From assembly GCA_020829485.1 (NCBI GenBank), contig JAIVFU010000032.1, positions 1 to 64,000 of the forward strand: 64,000 nt of DNA, read 5' to 3'. Of this stretch, positions 16,771 to 25,495 are shown one piece after another; the stretch's first letter is position 1, and the number at the start of each line of letters is the position of its first letter. Both the position numbers and the translations under genes were made by a program. The stretch comes from Nostoc sp. CHAB 5834 (GTDB taxonomy: Bacteria > Cyanobacteriota > Cyanobacteriia > Cyanobacteriales > Nostocaceae). The notes beneath the pieces are model-generated. The model did not search any database and was not told the DNA's origin. It saw only the letters and a list, made by a program, of their open reading frames with translations.

Positions 16771-17710
16771 CAGCGTGTTGACGATACCATTCAATGGTAT
16801 TCTTTAACCCTTGCTCAAAGCCCACCTGAGCCGTGAAATTAAAGGCAAGATTTGCCCGTTCAGTATCTAAACAACGGCGGGGTTGACCATTAGGCTTGTC
16901 AGTTTGCCAAACAATTTCACCCTTAAACTCCATCAATTCGCAGATTAGAGTTACTAAATCAAGGATGGAGATTTCATAACCTGTTCCCAAGTTAACTGGT
17001 TCCGATTCGTTATAGAATTGAGTTCCCATAACAATCCCCCGCGCTGCATCTTCTGAATACAAAAACTCACGGGTGGGACTACCATCACCCCAAACTGGAA
17101 GTTGCTTTTCTGCCTTAATTTGGGCTTCGTGAACTTTGCGAACTAATGCTGGAATAACGTGAGAACTTCCTGTGTCAAAGTTATCTTCTGGGCCATATAA
17201 ATTTACTGGCAGGAGATAAATCCCATTAAAACCGTACTGCTGGCGGTAAGATTGCAATTGGACTAAAAGGGCTTTTTTTGCAATACCGTAGGGGGCGTTG
17301 GTTTCCTCTGGGTAGCCATTCCAAAGATCATCTTCTTTGAATGGCACCGGGGTAAATTTAGGATAGGCGCAGATTGTGCCAACACAAACGAATTTTTCTA
17401 CTCCAGCTTGATAGGCAGCGTGAATTAGCTGCGTTCCCATGATCAAATTATCGTAGAACAACTCTGCGGGTTTTTCACGGTTTAGACCGATACCCCCAAC
17501 ATGAGCTGCTAGGTGGATAATTACGTCTTGCTGGTCAACTGCGCGTTGGCAATTTTCCCAAACACGCAAATCACAATCACGCGATCGCGTTACTGTAATC
17601 TTCTCACGATCAGCCCCTGCTTTACACAGTTGATCTATCACCTGACGACCTAGAAACCCCGACCCACCAGTGACAAGAATGCGTTTATTTTTTAATTCTA
17701 AGGCGGTCAT
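16766..17710 (-). CDS. fcl: GDP-L-fucose synthase
   Basis: This enzyme epimerises and reduces GDP-4-keto-6-deoxymannose to GDP-L-fucose with NADPH, in the cytoplasm. It is an extended short-chain dehydrogenase of 314 residues. The nucleotide-binding motif GGSGFLG is at residues 16-22, the catalytic pair is in YGIAK, and family marks [26 protein letters not shown] and [12 protein letters not shown] are present. It lies 23 bases downstream of gmd, which makes its substrate, so they form one operon. The stop codon TGA falls inside the right end of the adjacent IS200/IS605-like remnant, so the last codons may have been set by that insertion. Confidence 0.95.
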   Translation of the reverse strand: MTALELKNKRILVTGGSGFLGRQVIDQLCKAGADREKITVTRSRDCDLRVWENCQRAVDQQDVIIHLAAHVGGIGLNREKPAELFYDNLIMGTQLIHAAYQAGVEKFVCVGTICAYPKFTPVPFKEDDLWNGYPEETNAPYGIAKKALLVQLQSYRQQYGFNGIYLLPVNLYGPEDNFDTGSSHVIPALVRKVHEAQIKAEKQLPVWGDGSPTREFLYSEDAARGIVMGTQFYNESEPVNLGTGYEISILDLVTLICELMEFKGEIVWQTDKPNGQPRRCLDTERANLAFNFTAQVGFEQGLKNTIEWYRQHAV

Positions 17711-17733
17711 ATTTTTATCCTCAGTGGTGCGAA

Positions 17734-18819
17734 TCAGAAGTGCAAAACACCCAGTTGTTGACGAATAGTGGCAATATCTAATGGAAATTGCGAACCATTT
17801 CCATTGGGTGAAGTGTGACCCAATGCTTGTAAATCTGCTTCCACCATTAAGAAAACTAGTTCTTCAAAGGTTACTGATGGTGCCCAGCCCAACTTCTCTC
17901 GTGCTTTGGTAGCATCGCCAATCAACAACTCTACCTCAGATGGACGGAGGTAACGCTCATCAAACTCTACATAATCTTGCCAATTGAGATTTACATAACT
18001 AAATGCTAGTTCTAAAAACTCGCGTACCGAGTGGGTTTCACCAGTAGCAATTACGTAATCGTCTGGCTGGTCTTTCTGCAACATTAACCACATTGCTTTG
18101 ACGTAATCCTTCGCATAGCCCCAATCTCGCTTTGCGTCTAGATTACCCATGTAAATTTTTTTCTGCTTACCAGCAACGATACCAGCCACTGCTCTAGTAA
18201 TTTTGCGGGTTACAAAGGTTTCACCCCGTCGTGGTGACTCGTGGTTAAAAAGTATGCCATTACAAGCAAACAAATCATAAGACTCACGATAATTTATAGT
18301 TTGCCAGTGGGCGTAAACTTTCGCACAGGCATAAGGGCTGCGGGGATAAAAGGGCGTTGTCTCAGTTTGAGGTATTGCTTGTACTAAACCGTACATTTCT
18401 GAAGAACCCGCCTGGTAAAACCGCACCTGAATTCCGGTACGGTGTTGATAGTCCCGAATTGCTTCCAACAGACGCAACGTTCCCATTCCGACAGCATCCA
18501 CCGTGTATTCTGGTGAATCAAAGCTTACTCTGACATGGGATTGAGCGCCCAGGTTGTAAATCTCTACTGGCTGGACTTCTTCTAAAATGCGTCGCAGCGT
18601 CGTACCATCTGTCAAGTCACCATAGTGAAGAAACAACCGCACTCCCTCTTTGTGGGGGTCTTCGTAAATGTGATCGATGCGGTCTGTGTTAAAGGTAGAA
18701 GTCCGGCGAATAATGCCATGAACCTCATAACCTTGTTCCAACAGAAACTCACTTAGATATGAACCATCTTGACCAGTAATACCAGTAATCAACGCTCGCT
18801 TTAGTTGCGTCATACTCAA
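17734..18819 (-). CDS. gmd: GDP-mannose 4,6-dehydratase
   Basis: This enzyme converts GDP-D-mannose to GDP-4-keto-6-deoxy-D-mannose, the first step to GDP-fucose and related deoxysugars. It has 361 residues. The NAD(P) motif [12 protein letters not shown] is near residue 13, the catalytic YACAK follows SPYA, and [21 protein letters not shown] is the diagnostic GMD block. [16 protein letters not shown] and [21 protein letters not shown] follow as expected. It has a long AT-rich upstream region (18820-19100) that probably carries the promoter for gmd-fcl. The products feed the polysaccharide glycosyltransferases upstream. Confidence 0.96.
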   Translation of the reverse strand: MSMTQLKRALITGITGQDGSYLSEFLLEQGYEVHGIIRRTSTFNTDRIDHIYEDPHKEGVRLFLHYGDLTDGTTLRRILEEVQPVEIYNLGAQSHVRVSFDSPEYTVDAVGMGTLRLLEAIRDYQHRTGIQVRFYQAGSSEMYGLVQAIPQTETTPFYPRSPYACAKVYAHWQTINYRESYDLFACNGILFNHESPRRGETFVTRKITRAVAGIVAGKQKKIYMGNLDAKRDWGYAKDYVKAMWLMLQKDQPDDYVIATGETHSVREFLELAFSYVNLNWQDYVEFDERYLRPSEVELLIGDATKAREKLGWAPSVTFEELVFLMVEADLQALGHTSPNGNGSQFPLDIATIRQQLGVLHF

Positions 18820-19262
18820 TTATCCCTTATTGTCTTTGATTAAAAAGTTACAGCCAATCTGATACAACCTAGCAGCTAATTGCTCAATTGCCTAATGGGA
18901 AACCTACGAGTTCTTGTTGTTAAGACACTTTCACTGTCAATAGATATACTTAATAAAAAGTAATTTAACACGTCAGTTTTCTTAGATATATCAAGATTGT
19001 TTAATTATGTATATTTCTTTTATTAAATAGATAAAGATTCTTTTTGTGTACATTATTTTTTTGTCAAAACTTCATATATCTCTGGTTTGGTGAAGACTGA
19101 TTGAAGAAGAATTCAGGAGCGGAGCCGGAGATGCTCTGCCTCCGGTCAGCAATCTTGATGTACAAGACGCGCAAGGGATGCGAATTCGCTCTAAGCGAAC
19201 GCGAATGCGTCTCTAAGAGTTGCTATGCCGTTGGTGTACCCCGACTCTTAAGCAAGCTAAAT
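18820..19262. other. Gene-free region upstream of gmd
   Basis: About 18820-19100 is AT-rich with no open frame of note and likely holds the gmd-fcl promoter. From about 19110 to 19260 it is palindromic repeat sequence (GGAGCGGAGCCGGAGATGC and GCGAACGCGAATGCGTCTC types). A 60-codon frame there is repeat-derived and not called. Confidence 0.45.
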
Positions 19263-19265
19263 GTA

Positions 19266-19447
19266 TATAGGAATCGTATTTGATTTTTGAAATTATCTGC
19301 GTGGTGCGCCTTCGCGTTCGCGTCTCTGAAAGAGAAGCGTCTCGCAGAGAAGCGCAGGGCAAGCGCGATAGGCGGGGAGTAGGGAATAAGGAATTAGGCT
19401 TTTCGAGTTTTACCGAGCTTTTTCAGAAATCAAATATTAGTCCTATA
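19266..19447. mobile_element. TATAGGA-ended miniature element, copy 1 (182 bp, with nested repeat)
   Basis: The left end TATAGGAATCGTATTTGATT and the right end (as reverse complement) TATAGGACTAATATTTGATT are near-identical inverted repeats. Copy 2 at 27726-27854 shares both ends and the interior AGGGAATTAGGCTTTTCGA and GAGCTTTTTCAGAAATCAAA. This copy is about 53 bp longer because a GCGTTCGCGTCTC-type palindromic repeat lies inside it. Confidence 0.65.
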
Positions 19448-19597
19448 GGACTTACGCACTGACAAGAAATACCAAATATGAATCAAGGTTAAAAACTATA
19501 TCTTTCGTAAGGGCACAGCAATGTTCCCTACAGCATGGTCTATTTACGTAGTTTACCGCCGTAGGCATCGCAGGATCATTAAGAAAAGCCTGAAAAC
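19448..19597 (+). repeat. Dispersed repeat (GGACTTACGCACTG family), copy 1
   Basis: It begins GGACTTACGCACTG, and 19518-19596 matches the reverse complement of 32399-32476 almost base for base (for example GCATGGTCTATTTACGTAG). In the other copy the GGACTTACGCACTG end lies at the opposite side, suggesting an element with that sequence at both ends. No coding content. Confidence 0.55.
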
Positions 19598-19747
19598 TTC
19601 CTATTTTAGGTAATTCACATCACGATGCAAAATTAAACTTTTGGCAAAAATCAGAATAAGAGCAAAGATGAACAATCCTTTAGTCTTAGGGAAATAATTG
19701 GTATTTAGGGGCATTAACTGCCCCACAGAATTGACCCTAAGTAGTTC

Positions 19748-20503
19748 TCAGTATGCCCCGTTATTTTTGGGCAGAATGACCACATCAACAGTTTTCAAGA
19801 TGATCCATAAATCAAGCCAGAGATTCCTAAACCTAGCATAATGCAGGTCTATTTGGACTCGCCGAGGGTAGGGAATATCATTACGCCCAGACACCTGCCA
19901 CAAACCTGTAATTCCTGGACGGATCGTTAAAATCTCATCAATGTAAGAACCGTATTTTGGCAGTTCTTCTGCTACTAAGGGTCGGGGGCCAACCACACTC
20001 ATGTCCCCTTTTAAAACGTTCCAGAACTGGGGAAATTCGTCTAAGCTAGTAATTCGCAAAAATCGACCAATTTTGGTAATCCGGGGGTCTTGTTTCAGCT
20101 TAAAACTGCTTTCAAATTCTTGTCGCAATTCGGGCGATGTTTCCATCATTTGCATGAGGATTTCGTCAGCATTGCTTACCATTGTTCGGAATTTAATACA
20201 ATTAAACGTTTTGTAATTTTTCCCTACCCGTTCCTGGACATAAAAAATTGGGCCTTCTGAGCTGAAAGCAATCAGCAAGGCCAAAATTAAGTAGACGGGC
20301 AAGAACAAAATTAACACCGACAGCGAAAACACTATATCGAACAGTCGTTTGGCAAACTCTCCGTTTAAACCCTGAAAAGATAAACCTTTGGGTTTAACTT
20401 TTGGTATCTTCGTTTTTTGACCGCGTTTTAAGAAACGCGTAGACGTTCTGGTGTCTTCCCTTACGCCTCGCTTGCCGGAGAGGAGTGAGCTCTGGGCAGT
20501 CAT
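19748..20503 (-). CDS. Polyprenyl-phosphate sugar-1-phosphate transferase
   Basis: This is an initiating sugar-phosphate transferase of exopolysaccharide assembly at the inner membrane. After a basic N-terminal stretch comes AKRLFDIVFSLSVLILFLPVYLILALLI (single hydrophobic segment), then KFRTMVSNAD, LRITSLDEFPQFWNVLKGDMSVVGPRP and RPGITGLWQVSGRND, the complete catalytic signature. The end LPKNNGAY is a typical tail. I place the start at the second of two adjacent ATGs (20503), since AAGGAG is too close to the first. It lies downstream of a glycosyltransferase (20614-21786), with a gap of about 110 bases, on the same strand as gmd-fcl. Confidence 0.9.
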   Translation of the reverse strand: MTAQSSLLSGKRGVREDTRTSTRFLKRGQKTKIPKVKPKGLSFQGLNGEFAKRLFDIVFSLSVLILFLPVYLILALLIAFSSEGPIFYVQERVGKNYKTFNCIKFRTMVSNADEILMQMMETSPELRQEFESSFKLKQDPRITKIGRFLRITSLDEFPQFWNVLKGDMSVVGPRPLVAEELPKYGSYIDEILTIRPGITGLWQVSGRNDIPYPRRVQIDLHYARFRNLWLDLWIILKTVDVVILPKNNGAY

Positions 20504-20613
20504 CATACTCCTTAATAATCCACACCACACATAGTCCCAATATTAAAGCCAAAATGAGGTGCTTCTGGGGAAAATTGCCAAAAGCCTAAAAAATAAGACG
20601 TTATTCAAGACCA

Positions 20614-21786
20614 TCATTGCAAAAATGGTCTTTTTTCGTTGCATTTGTTTACAAAATCTAAATAACGATCTGCAAAAATTTGCGGTGAGAACTGCGCGGC
20701 GTGCGATCGCATATACTCGGAACTGAACGAACCCTCATACACTTCAAACTTTTCTACTGCCTCCACCAAAGCCGCTTCTGTTTGCGTCCTGAAGAATATA
20801 CCTGTCCCTGTATCCGCACCAGAGCGAATATCTCGCACTGTTTCTAAAGCACCTCCTGCACCGTAGGCAATCACTGGCGTGCCACAGGCTTGTGCTTCCA
20901 CTAGGGCAATACCAAAATCTTCACAAGCTGCATATACAAACGCCTTTGCCCTAGACATATATTTTTTTACCACATTATCGGGTTGCCATCCCAGTATTTG
21001 GATATTAGAGTTTGCCATCTCACGAATCTTATTCACTTCATCTCCTGTACCAATGACTACTAATGGTCGTTTTAGTTGATTAAAAGCCTTAACAATCAAC
21101 GATATTTGTTTGTAACTCACTAACCGGGAAACTGTCAGGTAAAAATCCTCTTTTTCAGACAGAAATGGAAATTGAGCAATATTCACTGGTGGGTAAATGA
21201 CTGTTGCTTCTCGTCGATAGCAACGCCAAATCCGCCGAGCTGTATGCTGCGAGTTGGCAATGAAATAATCAACGCGATTGGCACTCAATACATCCCACTG
21301 GCGCAAACGATGTAATAAATATCGCGTCGCCCACCCAGCGACACCACTACCCATTTTGCTGTGGCGCAGATAATCAAAAGTCAAGTCCCAGGCATAGCGC
21401 ATAGGGCTGTGACAGTAGCAAATATGCATCTGTTCGGGAGTGGTAAGAATCCCTTTGGCAACAGCGTGGGATGAAGACAGAATTACATCATAATGCCGCA
21501 AATCAAGTTGTTCAATTGCTAAAGGCCACAAAGGCAAGTATTTTTGTATACCGTTACGGGCAGATGGAAAGTTTTGGAGAAACGTCTTGCCAATTTGACG
21601 CTTGTATAAATAACTTTCAGGATTACTGGATTCAAAATCGATGAGGGCATACAAATCAGCATCAATGTGATTCAAAATTTCTCGGACAACGAGTTCTGAA
21701 CCACCGGTGGCTTTGGGTGTCAGCCACTCATGAACCAGAGCATATTTCAAGGGCACAGCTAAACAATTCACGCATTCAAAATTCAC
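20614..21786 (-). CDS. GT4-type glycosyltransferase
   Basis: This is a GT-B glycosyltransferase (group 1/GT4) of about 380-390 residues. The N-terminal part has LVHEWLTPKATGGSELVVREIL. The C-terminal donor-binding half has LTVSRLVSYKQISLIVKAF, VVIGTGDEV and AFVYAACEDFGIALVEAQACGTPVIAYGAGGALETV, the E-x7-E motif region. It probably extends the polysaccharide started by the adjacent sugar transferase; donor and acceptor are unknown. The open frame starts at a GTG in a 15-bp tandem duplication (about 21768-21798). The natural start may be the GTG at 21756 (before PLKYALVHEW), since relatives begin near there. Confidence 0.88.
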   Translation of the reverse strand: MNFECVNCLAVPLKYALVHEWLTPKATGGSELVVREILNHIDADLYALIDFESSNPESYLYKRQIGKTFLQNFPSARNGIQKYLPLWPLAIEQLDLRHYDVILSSSHAVAKGILTTPEQMHICYCHSPMRYAWDLTFDYLRHSKMGSGVAGWATRYLLHRLRQWDVLSANRVDYFIANSQHTARRIWRCYRREATVIYPPVNIAQFPFLSEKEDFYLTVSRLVSYKQISLIVKAFNQLKRPLVVIGTGDEVNKIREMANSNIQILGWQPDNVVKKYMSRAKAFVYAACEDFGIALVEAQACGTPVIAYGAGGALETVRDIRSGADTGTGIFFRTQTEAALVEAVEKFEVYEGSFSSEYMRSHAAQFSPQIFADRYLDFVNKCNEKRPFLQ

Positions 21787-21811
21787 GCATTCAAAATTGA
21801 AGATAGCTTTC

Positions 21812-21882
21812 TTAGAGGATGTTTGGAAAGTCCTATTGTCGGTATAAAGTCACAGCGAAATACTTTTCAAACAACCTCTTAG
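21812..21882. mobile_element. 71-bp miniature element (AGAGGATGTTT family), short copy
   Basis: Inverted ends TTAGAGGATGTTTGGAAAGT and (reverse complement) TAAGAGGTTGTTTGAAAAGT enclose about 30 bp. The ends resemble those of the 172-bp element at 25317-25488, so these may be one family. The rest of 21787-22107 is GGGCATTGGGCATT-type heptamer repeat. Confidence 0.5.
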
Positions 21883-22107
21883 ACTCCGACTGAAAATTTT
21901 TCCTCTTGTGATTAATAATTAATGGGAAGTGCCCTAGATTAGCAAATGGGACGCAATCTTTCGCTCAGAGGTTCCAGATGGATGCTGCAACCTGATAATC
22001 TCAGATTGGGAATTGGGCATGGGGCATTGGGCATTTCCTTCTGTCCCTAGTTCCTAATCCCCAATATCCACCCCCTTGATGAAAAATCATATAGAAAAGG
22101 CGAATTT

Positions 22108-23052
22108 ATGCGAATTCTGATTATGGGCGGTACTCGGTTCATTGGTGTCTATTTGACTCAACTACTAGTGGAACAAGGACATGAGGTGGTGCTGTTCAAT
22201 CGGGGAAATCGGCCAGCACCTTCTTTAGAGGGAGTAGGACAAATTATAGGCGATCGCACTGATGCTACTCAATTAAAGGCAAAGTTATCACAAGAAAACT
22301 TTGATGTCATTTTTGACAATAATGGACGGGAACTTACTGATACTCAACCACTAGCAGAGATTTTTCAAGATCGAGTGCAACATTTTGTCTATATGAGTTC
22401 TGCGGGGGTATATCTCAAATCTGACCAATTGCCCCATGTAGAAGGCGATTCAGTAGATCCTAAAAGTCGCCATAAGGGTAAACATGAAACAGAAGCTTAT
22501 CTGACTCAATTGGGATTACCTTTTACTTCCATTCGTCCTACTTATATTTATGGGCCTCGTAATTATAATGAGTTGGAAGGCTGGTTTTTTGATAGAATTG
22601 TACGCGATCGCCCCATTCCCATCCCCGGAAATGGCTTGCATATCACCCAGTTTGGTCATGTAAAAGACTTGGCACTAGCAATGACTAAGATTTTGGGGAA
22701 TAAACAAGCCATAGGACAGATTTATAATATCTCTGGCGATCGCTTCGTCACTTTTGATGGTTTAGCCCGTGCTAGTGCTGTAGCGGCTGGCAAATCACCC
22801 GATGCTGTAAAAATTGTCCATTACGACCCGAAAAAGTTTGATTTTGGCAAACGCAAAGCTTTTCCGATGCGAGTGCAGCATTTCTTTGCTTCGGTGAACA
22901 AAGCACAAACAGAATTAAACTGGCATCCTGAATATGATTTGATTTCTGGGTTACAAGATTCTTTGGAAAATGACTATTTAGCTAATGCAAAAGATAAAGC
23001 TGATGTTGATTTCTCTGTAGATGAGGAGATTTTACAAGCGTTGTCAACTTAG
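22108..23052 (+). CDS. CSP41-like NAD-dependent epimerase/dehydratase-fold protein
   Basis: This is a 314-residue extended SDR protein with GGTRFIG at residues 7-13. The usual YxxxK catalytic pair is not present at the expected place (YMSSAGVYLKSD instead), as in the chloroplast stem-loop-binding CSP41 proteins. Other CSP41-like marks are SIRPTYIYGPRNYNELEGWFFDRIVRDRPIPIPG and FPMRVQHFFASVNKAQTELNW. In chloroplasts CSP41 proteins bind RNA and associate with transcription and ribosomes; the cyanobacterial role is less certain. The stop TAG lies at the junction with a miniature element starting at 23051, so the C-terminus may have been set by insertion. Confidence 0.88.
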   Translation: MRILIMGGTRFIGVYLTQLLVEQGHEVVLFNRGNRPAPSLEGVGQIIGDRTDATQLKAKLSQENFDVIFDNNGRELTDTQPLAEIFQDRVQHFVYMSSAGVYLKSDQLPHVEGDSVDPKSRHKGKHETEAYLTQLGLPFTSIRPTYIYGPRNYNELEGWFFDRIVRDRPIPIPGNGLHITQFGHVKDLALAMTKILGNKQAIGQIYNISGDRFVTFDGLARASAVAAGKSPDAVKIVHYDPKKFDFGKRKAFPMRVQHFFASVNKAQTELNWHPEYDLISGLQDSLENDYLANAKDKADVDFSVDEEILQALST

Positions 23053-23248
23053 GGACTTCCAAGAAATAAATTATCCAAATAAACGTAGACGCGGAGCGGC
23101 TTGCCGCAGGCTACCACAGAGACAAGGCAGCGCGCGCGGTCTTGGGGGTTTCCCCCATGAGCGACTGCCGCACAGAGAACACAGAGAGAGGAGAAATAGA
23201 GAGAGTTTTTGCGTCAGTTTTGGAACATTTTTTTATTTGGAAGTCCCT
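23051..23248. mobile_element. AGGGACTTCC-ended miniature element (198 bp)
   Basis: Terminal inverted repeats AGGGACTTCCAA and TTGGAAGTCCCT, flanked by TA-containing sequence, bound about 198 bp. The interior is full of palindromic repeat sequence and short spurious frames. A solo right end with the same 24 bases lies at 45936-45961. The left end supplies part of the stop codon of the CSP41-like gene. From 23249 to 23411 I see only repeat-type sequence. Confidence 0.55.
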
Positions 23249-23411
23249 TAGAGCCAGGGCGAATAGAATTTGCGGCTACACAGGCTTTTGTCCGCCTCTG
23301 CGGACTAAGGTAAAATTAACGGTTTGAAACCCAGGATCGGTAGCTTTTGTTTGTGTAGACGCGGTTTCTAACTGCCCGTTTCGCGTTAAGTTGACTGATG
23401 CGATCGCACTT

Positions 23412-24137
23412 TCACAACTCATCAGGGTTAACGCCTAACTCTCGCAGTTGTGCTGCTAATCTGTTAGCACGTTGACTTTCTCGTTCGAGGGGCGTGGGAA
23501 GCCAATTCCCAGATGCATCATACCAACGTAGCCACAACCGCTCAATTCGTTGGTAAGTCCCTTGCCAAAGTCCTAAGCCCAGTTCCAAACCCGGCATCCA
23601 CACCCGTGGGGTAGTCAAGTCCAATTCGCTGTAACTATCTGCAACTAATTGGAATACTTGGAGTTTATCTGTGTAGCGGTCAAAGACAATGTAGTAAGGA
23701 ACTCGCAAAATCCGCTCATAAACTTCCCATTTGGTCGGCGGTTGGTTAATCTCCCGCAGAGTTTGTCCTAAGTCTTCTTTTTCCGTGCCAGGAGAAAGCA
23801 ATTCTACCACGACAAAAGGAGCAACCCCTTCTTGCCAGATGACATAACTCAGACGCAAGTTTTGCTGTTCGTAGAGACGCGAAACTCCCACAGCAGCAAA
23901 CCAGTCTGGGCGTTTATACCACAGTGTATGCCGGAGGTCATAGTAAAGGTTTAAGTCAGTGGCAACAAATACCTCCTCTGCTGGATAGTTAGGTGGACAG
24001 AAGGTTTCGCGCAGAAGTTGGGGTTGAAAAAGGTGAAATTCGTCAGGCAAACCAGAGTCCTCCGGGTATTCACTGGGAAGATTGTACATGGTGGGTAGGG
24101 TTTCTTTTGGAGGGCGCGGCGGGTCTGTTTGGTACAT
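23412..24137 (-). CDS. Uma2-family (DUF820) protein
   Basis: This is a 241-residue member of the Uma2/DUF820 family, highly expanded in filamentous cyanobacteria and of restriction-endonuclease (PD-(D/E)XK) fold. The core is present: DLNLYYDLRHTLWYKRPDWFAAVGVSR, FVVVELLSPGTEKEDLG and YYIVFDRYTDKLQVF, with the acidic pair in D-W and VELLSP. A Leu/Arg-rich helix closes the protein (RANRLAAQLRELGVN). The biological role of the family is not established. It stands divergent from the SMP-30-type gene with 45 bases between. Confidence 0.85.
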   Translation of the reverse strand: MYQTDPPRPPKETLPTMYNLPSEYPEDSGLPDEFHLFQPQLLRETFCPPNYPAEEVFVATDLNLYYDLRHTLWYKRPDWFAAVGVSRLYEQQNLRLSYVIWQEGVAPFVVVELLSPGTEKEDLGQTLREINQPPTKWEVYERILRVPYYIVFDRYTDKLQVFQLVADSYSELDLTTPRVWMPGLELGLGLWQGTYQRIERLWLRWYDASGNWLPTPLERESQRANRLAAQLRELGVNPDEL

Positions 24138-24182
24138 ATTAGGTATATACTTTTGAAGATTTAATATTTAAATTAACTGCTT

Positions 24183-25076
24183 ATGGGACAATATCCACTC
24201 CACAATGTTCTAGGAGCCAGGGCCCGCTTAGGTGAAGGCCCCATCTGGGATTCTACCCAAAACCTACTGTACTGGGTTGATATTTTGAACCATCGGGTGC
24301 ATCAGTTCAACCCTGCTACGGGGAAAAACAGCTTTTTTGATGTGGGAGATGTAGTAGGTGCGATCGCAACAGCAGGTGCAGATAGATTAATTATGGCACT
24401 GCGTCATCACCTGGCATTCCTCAACACCCAGACAGGTGTAATTACCCCAATTTTGGAAATTGAAGGAAATCTAACAGATAACCGTCTCAATGATGGTAAA
24501 TGTGACCCTCAAGGACGTTTTTGGTTCGGTTCAATGTGTTCTTTAGAAAAACCCCAGGCTAGCCTCTATCGCTATGATAAAGACGGTTCATTGCATGTAA
24601 TGGAAACGGGATTGACTATTTCTAATGGTTTGGGCTGGAGTCCAGATCAAAAGACATTTTACCTAGCGGACTCCCCGCAGCAAAAGATATATTCTTATGA
24701 CTTTAACTCAGTAACAGGAAATATTACTAATCGGCGGATTTTTATTGATTTAACTCATGAATCCTTCTACCCAGATGGGTTGACAATAGACAGTGAAGGA
24801 CATATTTGGTCAGCTATGTGGGATGGATGGTGTGTGATTCGTTTCAACCCCAAGGGTGAAGAGATATTGCGGATAAAGCTACCTGTGCAAGTGCCAACTA
24901 GCTGTACTTTTGGCGGCGAAGATTTGCAAACACTTTATATTACCACTGCTTCAGTTGGACTCAGCCAAGCAGAGATCGAAAAAAGCTTTTACTCAGGTGA
25001 TTTGTTTGCTCTCCAAACTGATGTTACTGGATTACCTACTTATGATTTTTCTAAATTAGACATCTCCAGAAATTAA
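24183..25076 (+). CDS. SMP-30/gluconolactonase-family protein
   Basis: This is a 297-residue six-bladed beta-propeller of the SMP-30/gluconolactonase/LRE family. LGEGPIWDSTQNLLYWVDI supplies the metal-binding Glu near residue 18. LTDNRLNDGKCDPQGRFWFGSM contains the Asn/Asp metal and substrate site, and ISNGLGWSPDQKTFYLADSPQQKIYSYDF and YPDGLTIDSEGHIWSAMWDG complete the family pattern. It probably hydrolyses a sugar lactone; the natural substrate is unknown. No pathway genes are adjacent. Confidence 0.9.
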   Translation: MGQYPLHNVLGARARLGEGPIWDSTQNLLYWVDILNHRVHQFNPATGKNSFFDVGDVVGAIATAGADRLIMALRHHLAFLNTQTGVITPILEIEGNLTDNRLNDGKCDPQGRFWFGSMCSLEKPQASLYRYDKDGSLHVMETGLTISNGLGWSPDQKTFYLADSPQQKIYSYDFNSVTGNITNRRIFIDLTHESFYPDGLTIDSEGHIWSAMWDGWCVIRFNPKGEEILRIKLPVQVPTSCTFGGEDLQTLYITTASVGLSQAEIEKSFYSGDLFALQTDVTGLPTYDFSKLDISRN

Positions 25077-25316
25077 ATATGCGTTACCCATAACCCTTGT
25101 AGAGACGTAGCAGTGCTACGTCAAAACAATTCTTTTTCGGAGATGTCTATTATAGAAATTTCCAGATAATTAAATTATTGTAAGCTGTTGGACAAATAAC
25201 CTTGCATATTACATACAAGTAAAACTATTGTGGGGTGGGCAAGATGCCCACCCTAGTTATCCAAATTAAAAGGAACGAAACCCAACATATTGCAGGATTT
25301 GTTGGGTAACACTAAG
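25077..25316. repeat. Intergenic palindromic repeats
   Basis: It contains GACGTAGC / GCTACGTC (about 25101-25120) and a GGGTGGGCAAGATGCCCACCC hairpin (about 25233-25253), the same type of hairpin as in the 103-bp elements, preceded by TAAGCTGTTGGAC, a diverged form of their end. No gene. Confidence 0.45.
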
Positions 25317-25488
25317 AGGATGTTTTAAAAGTCATGATTGATGTATCAAATATTTTTACCCCACCCTAACCCTCCCCTTATAAAGGGGAGGGAACTAGAT
25401 TATTTTCCGGTTCCCCCCCTTTATAAGGGGGGATTAAGGGGGGTAATCATTCTATTAAAATCACAGCCAACCACTTTTAAAACATCCT
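25317..25488. mobile_element. 172-bp miniature element with perfect 16-bp terminal inverted repeats
   Basis: AGGATGTTTTAAAAGT (25317-25332) and its exact complement ACTTTTAAAACATCCT (25473-25488) bound the element. The interior has two TTATAAAGGGG-type inverted stretches. It has no transposase. It ends eight bases before the stop codon of the helicase gene. Confidence 0.6.
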
Positions 25489-25495
25489 TTAAAGT

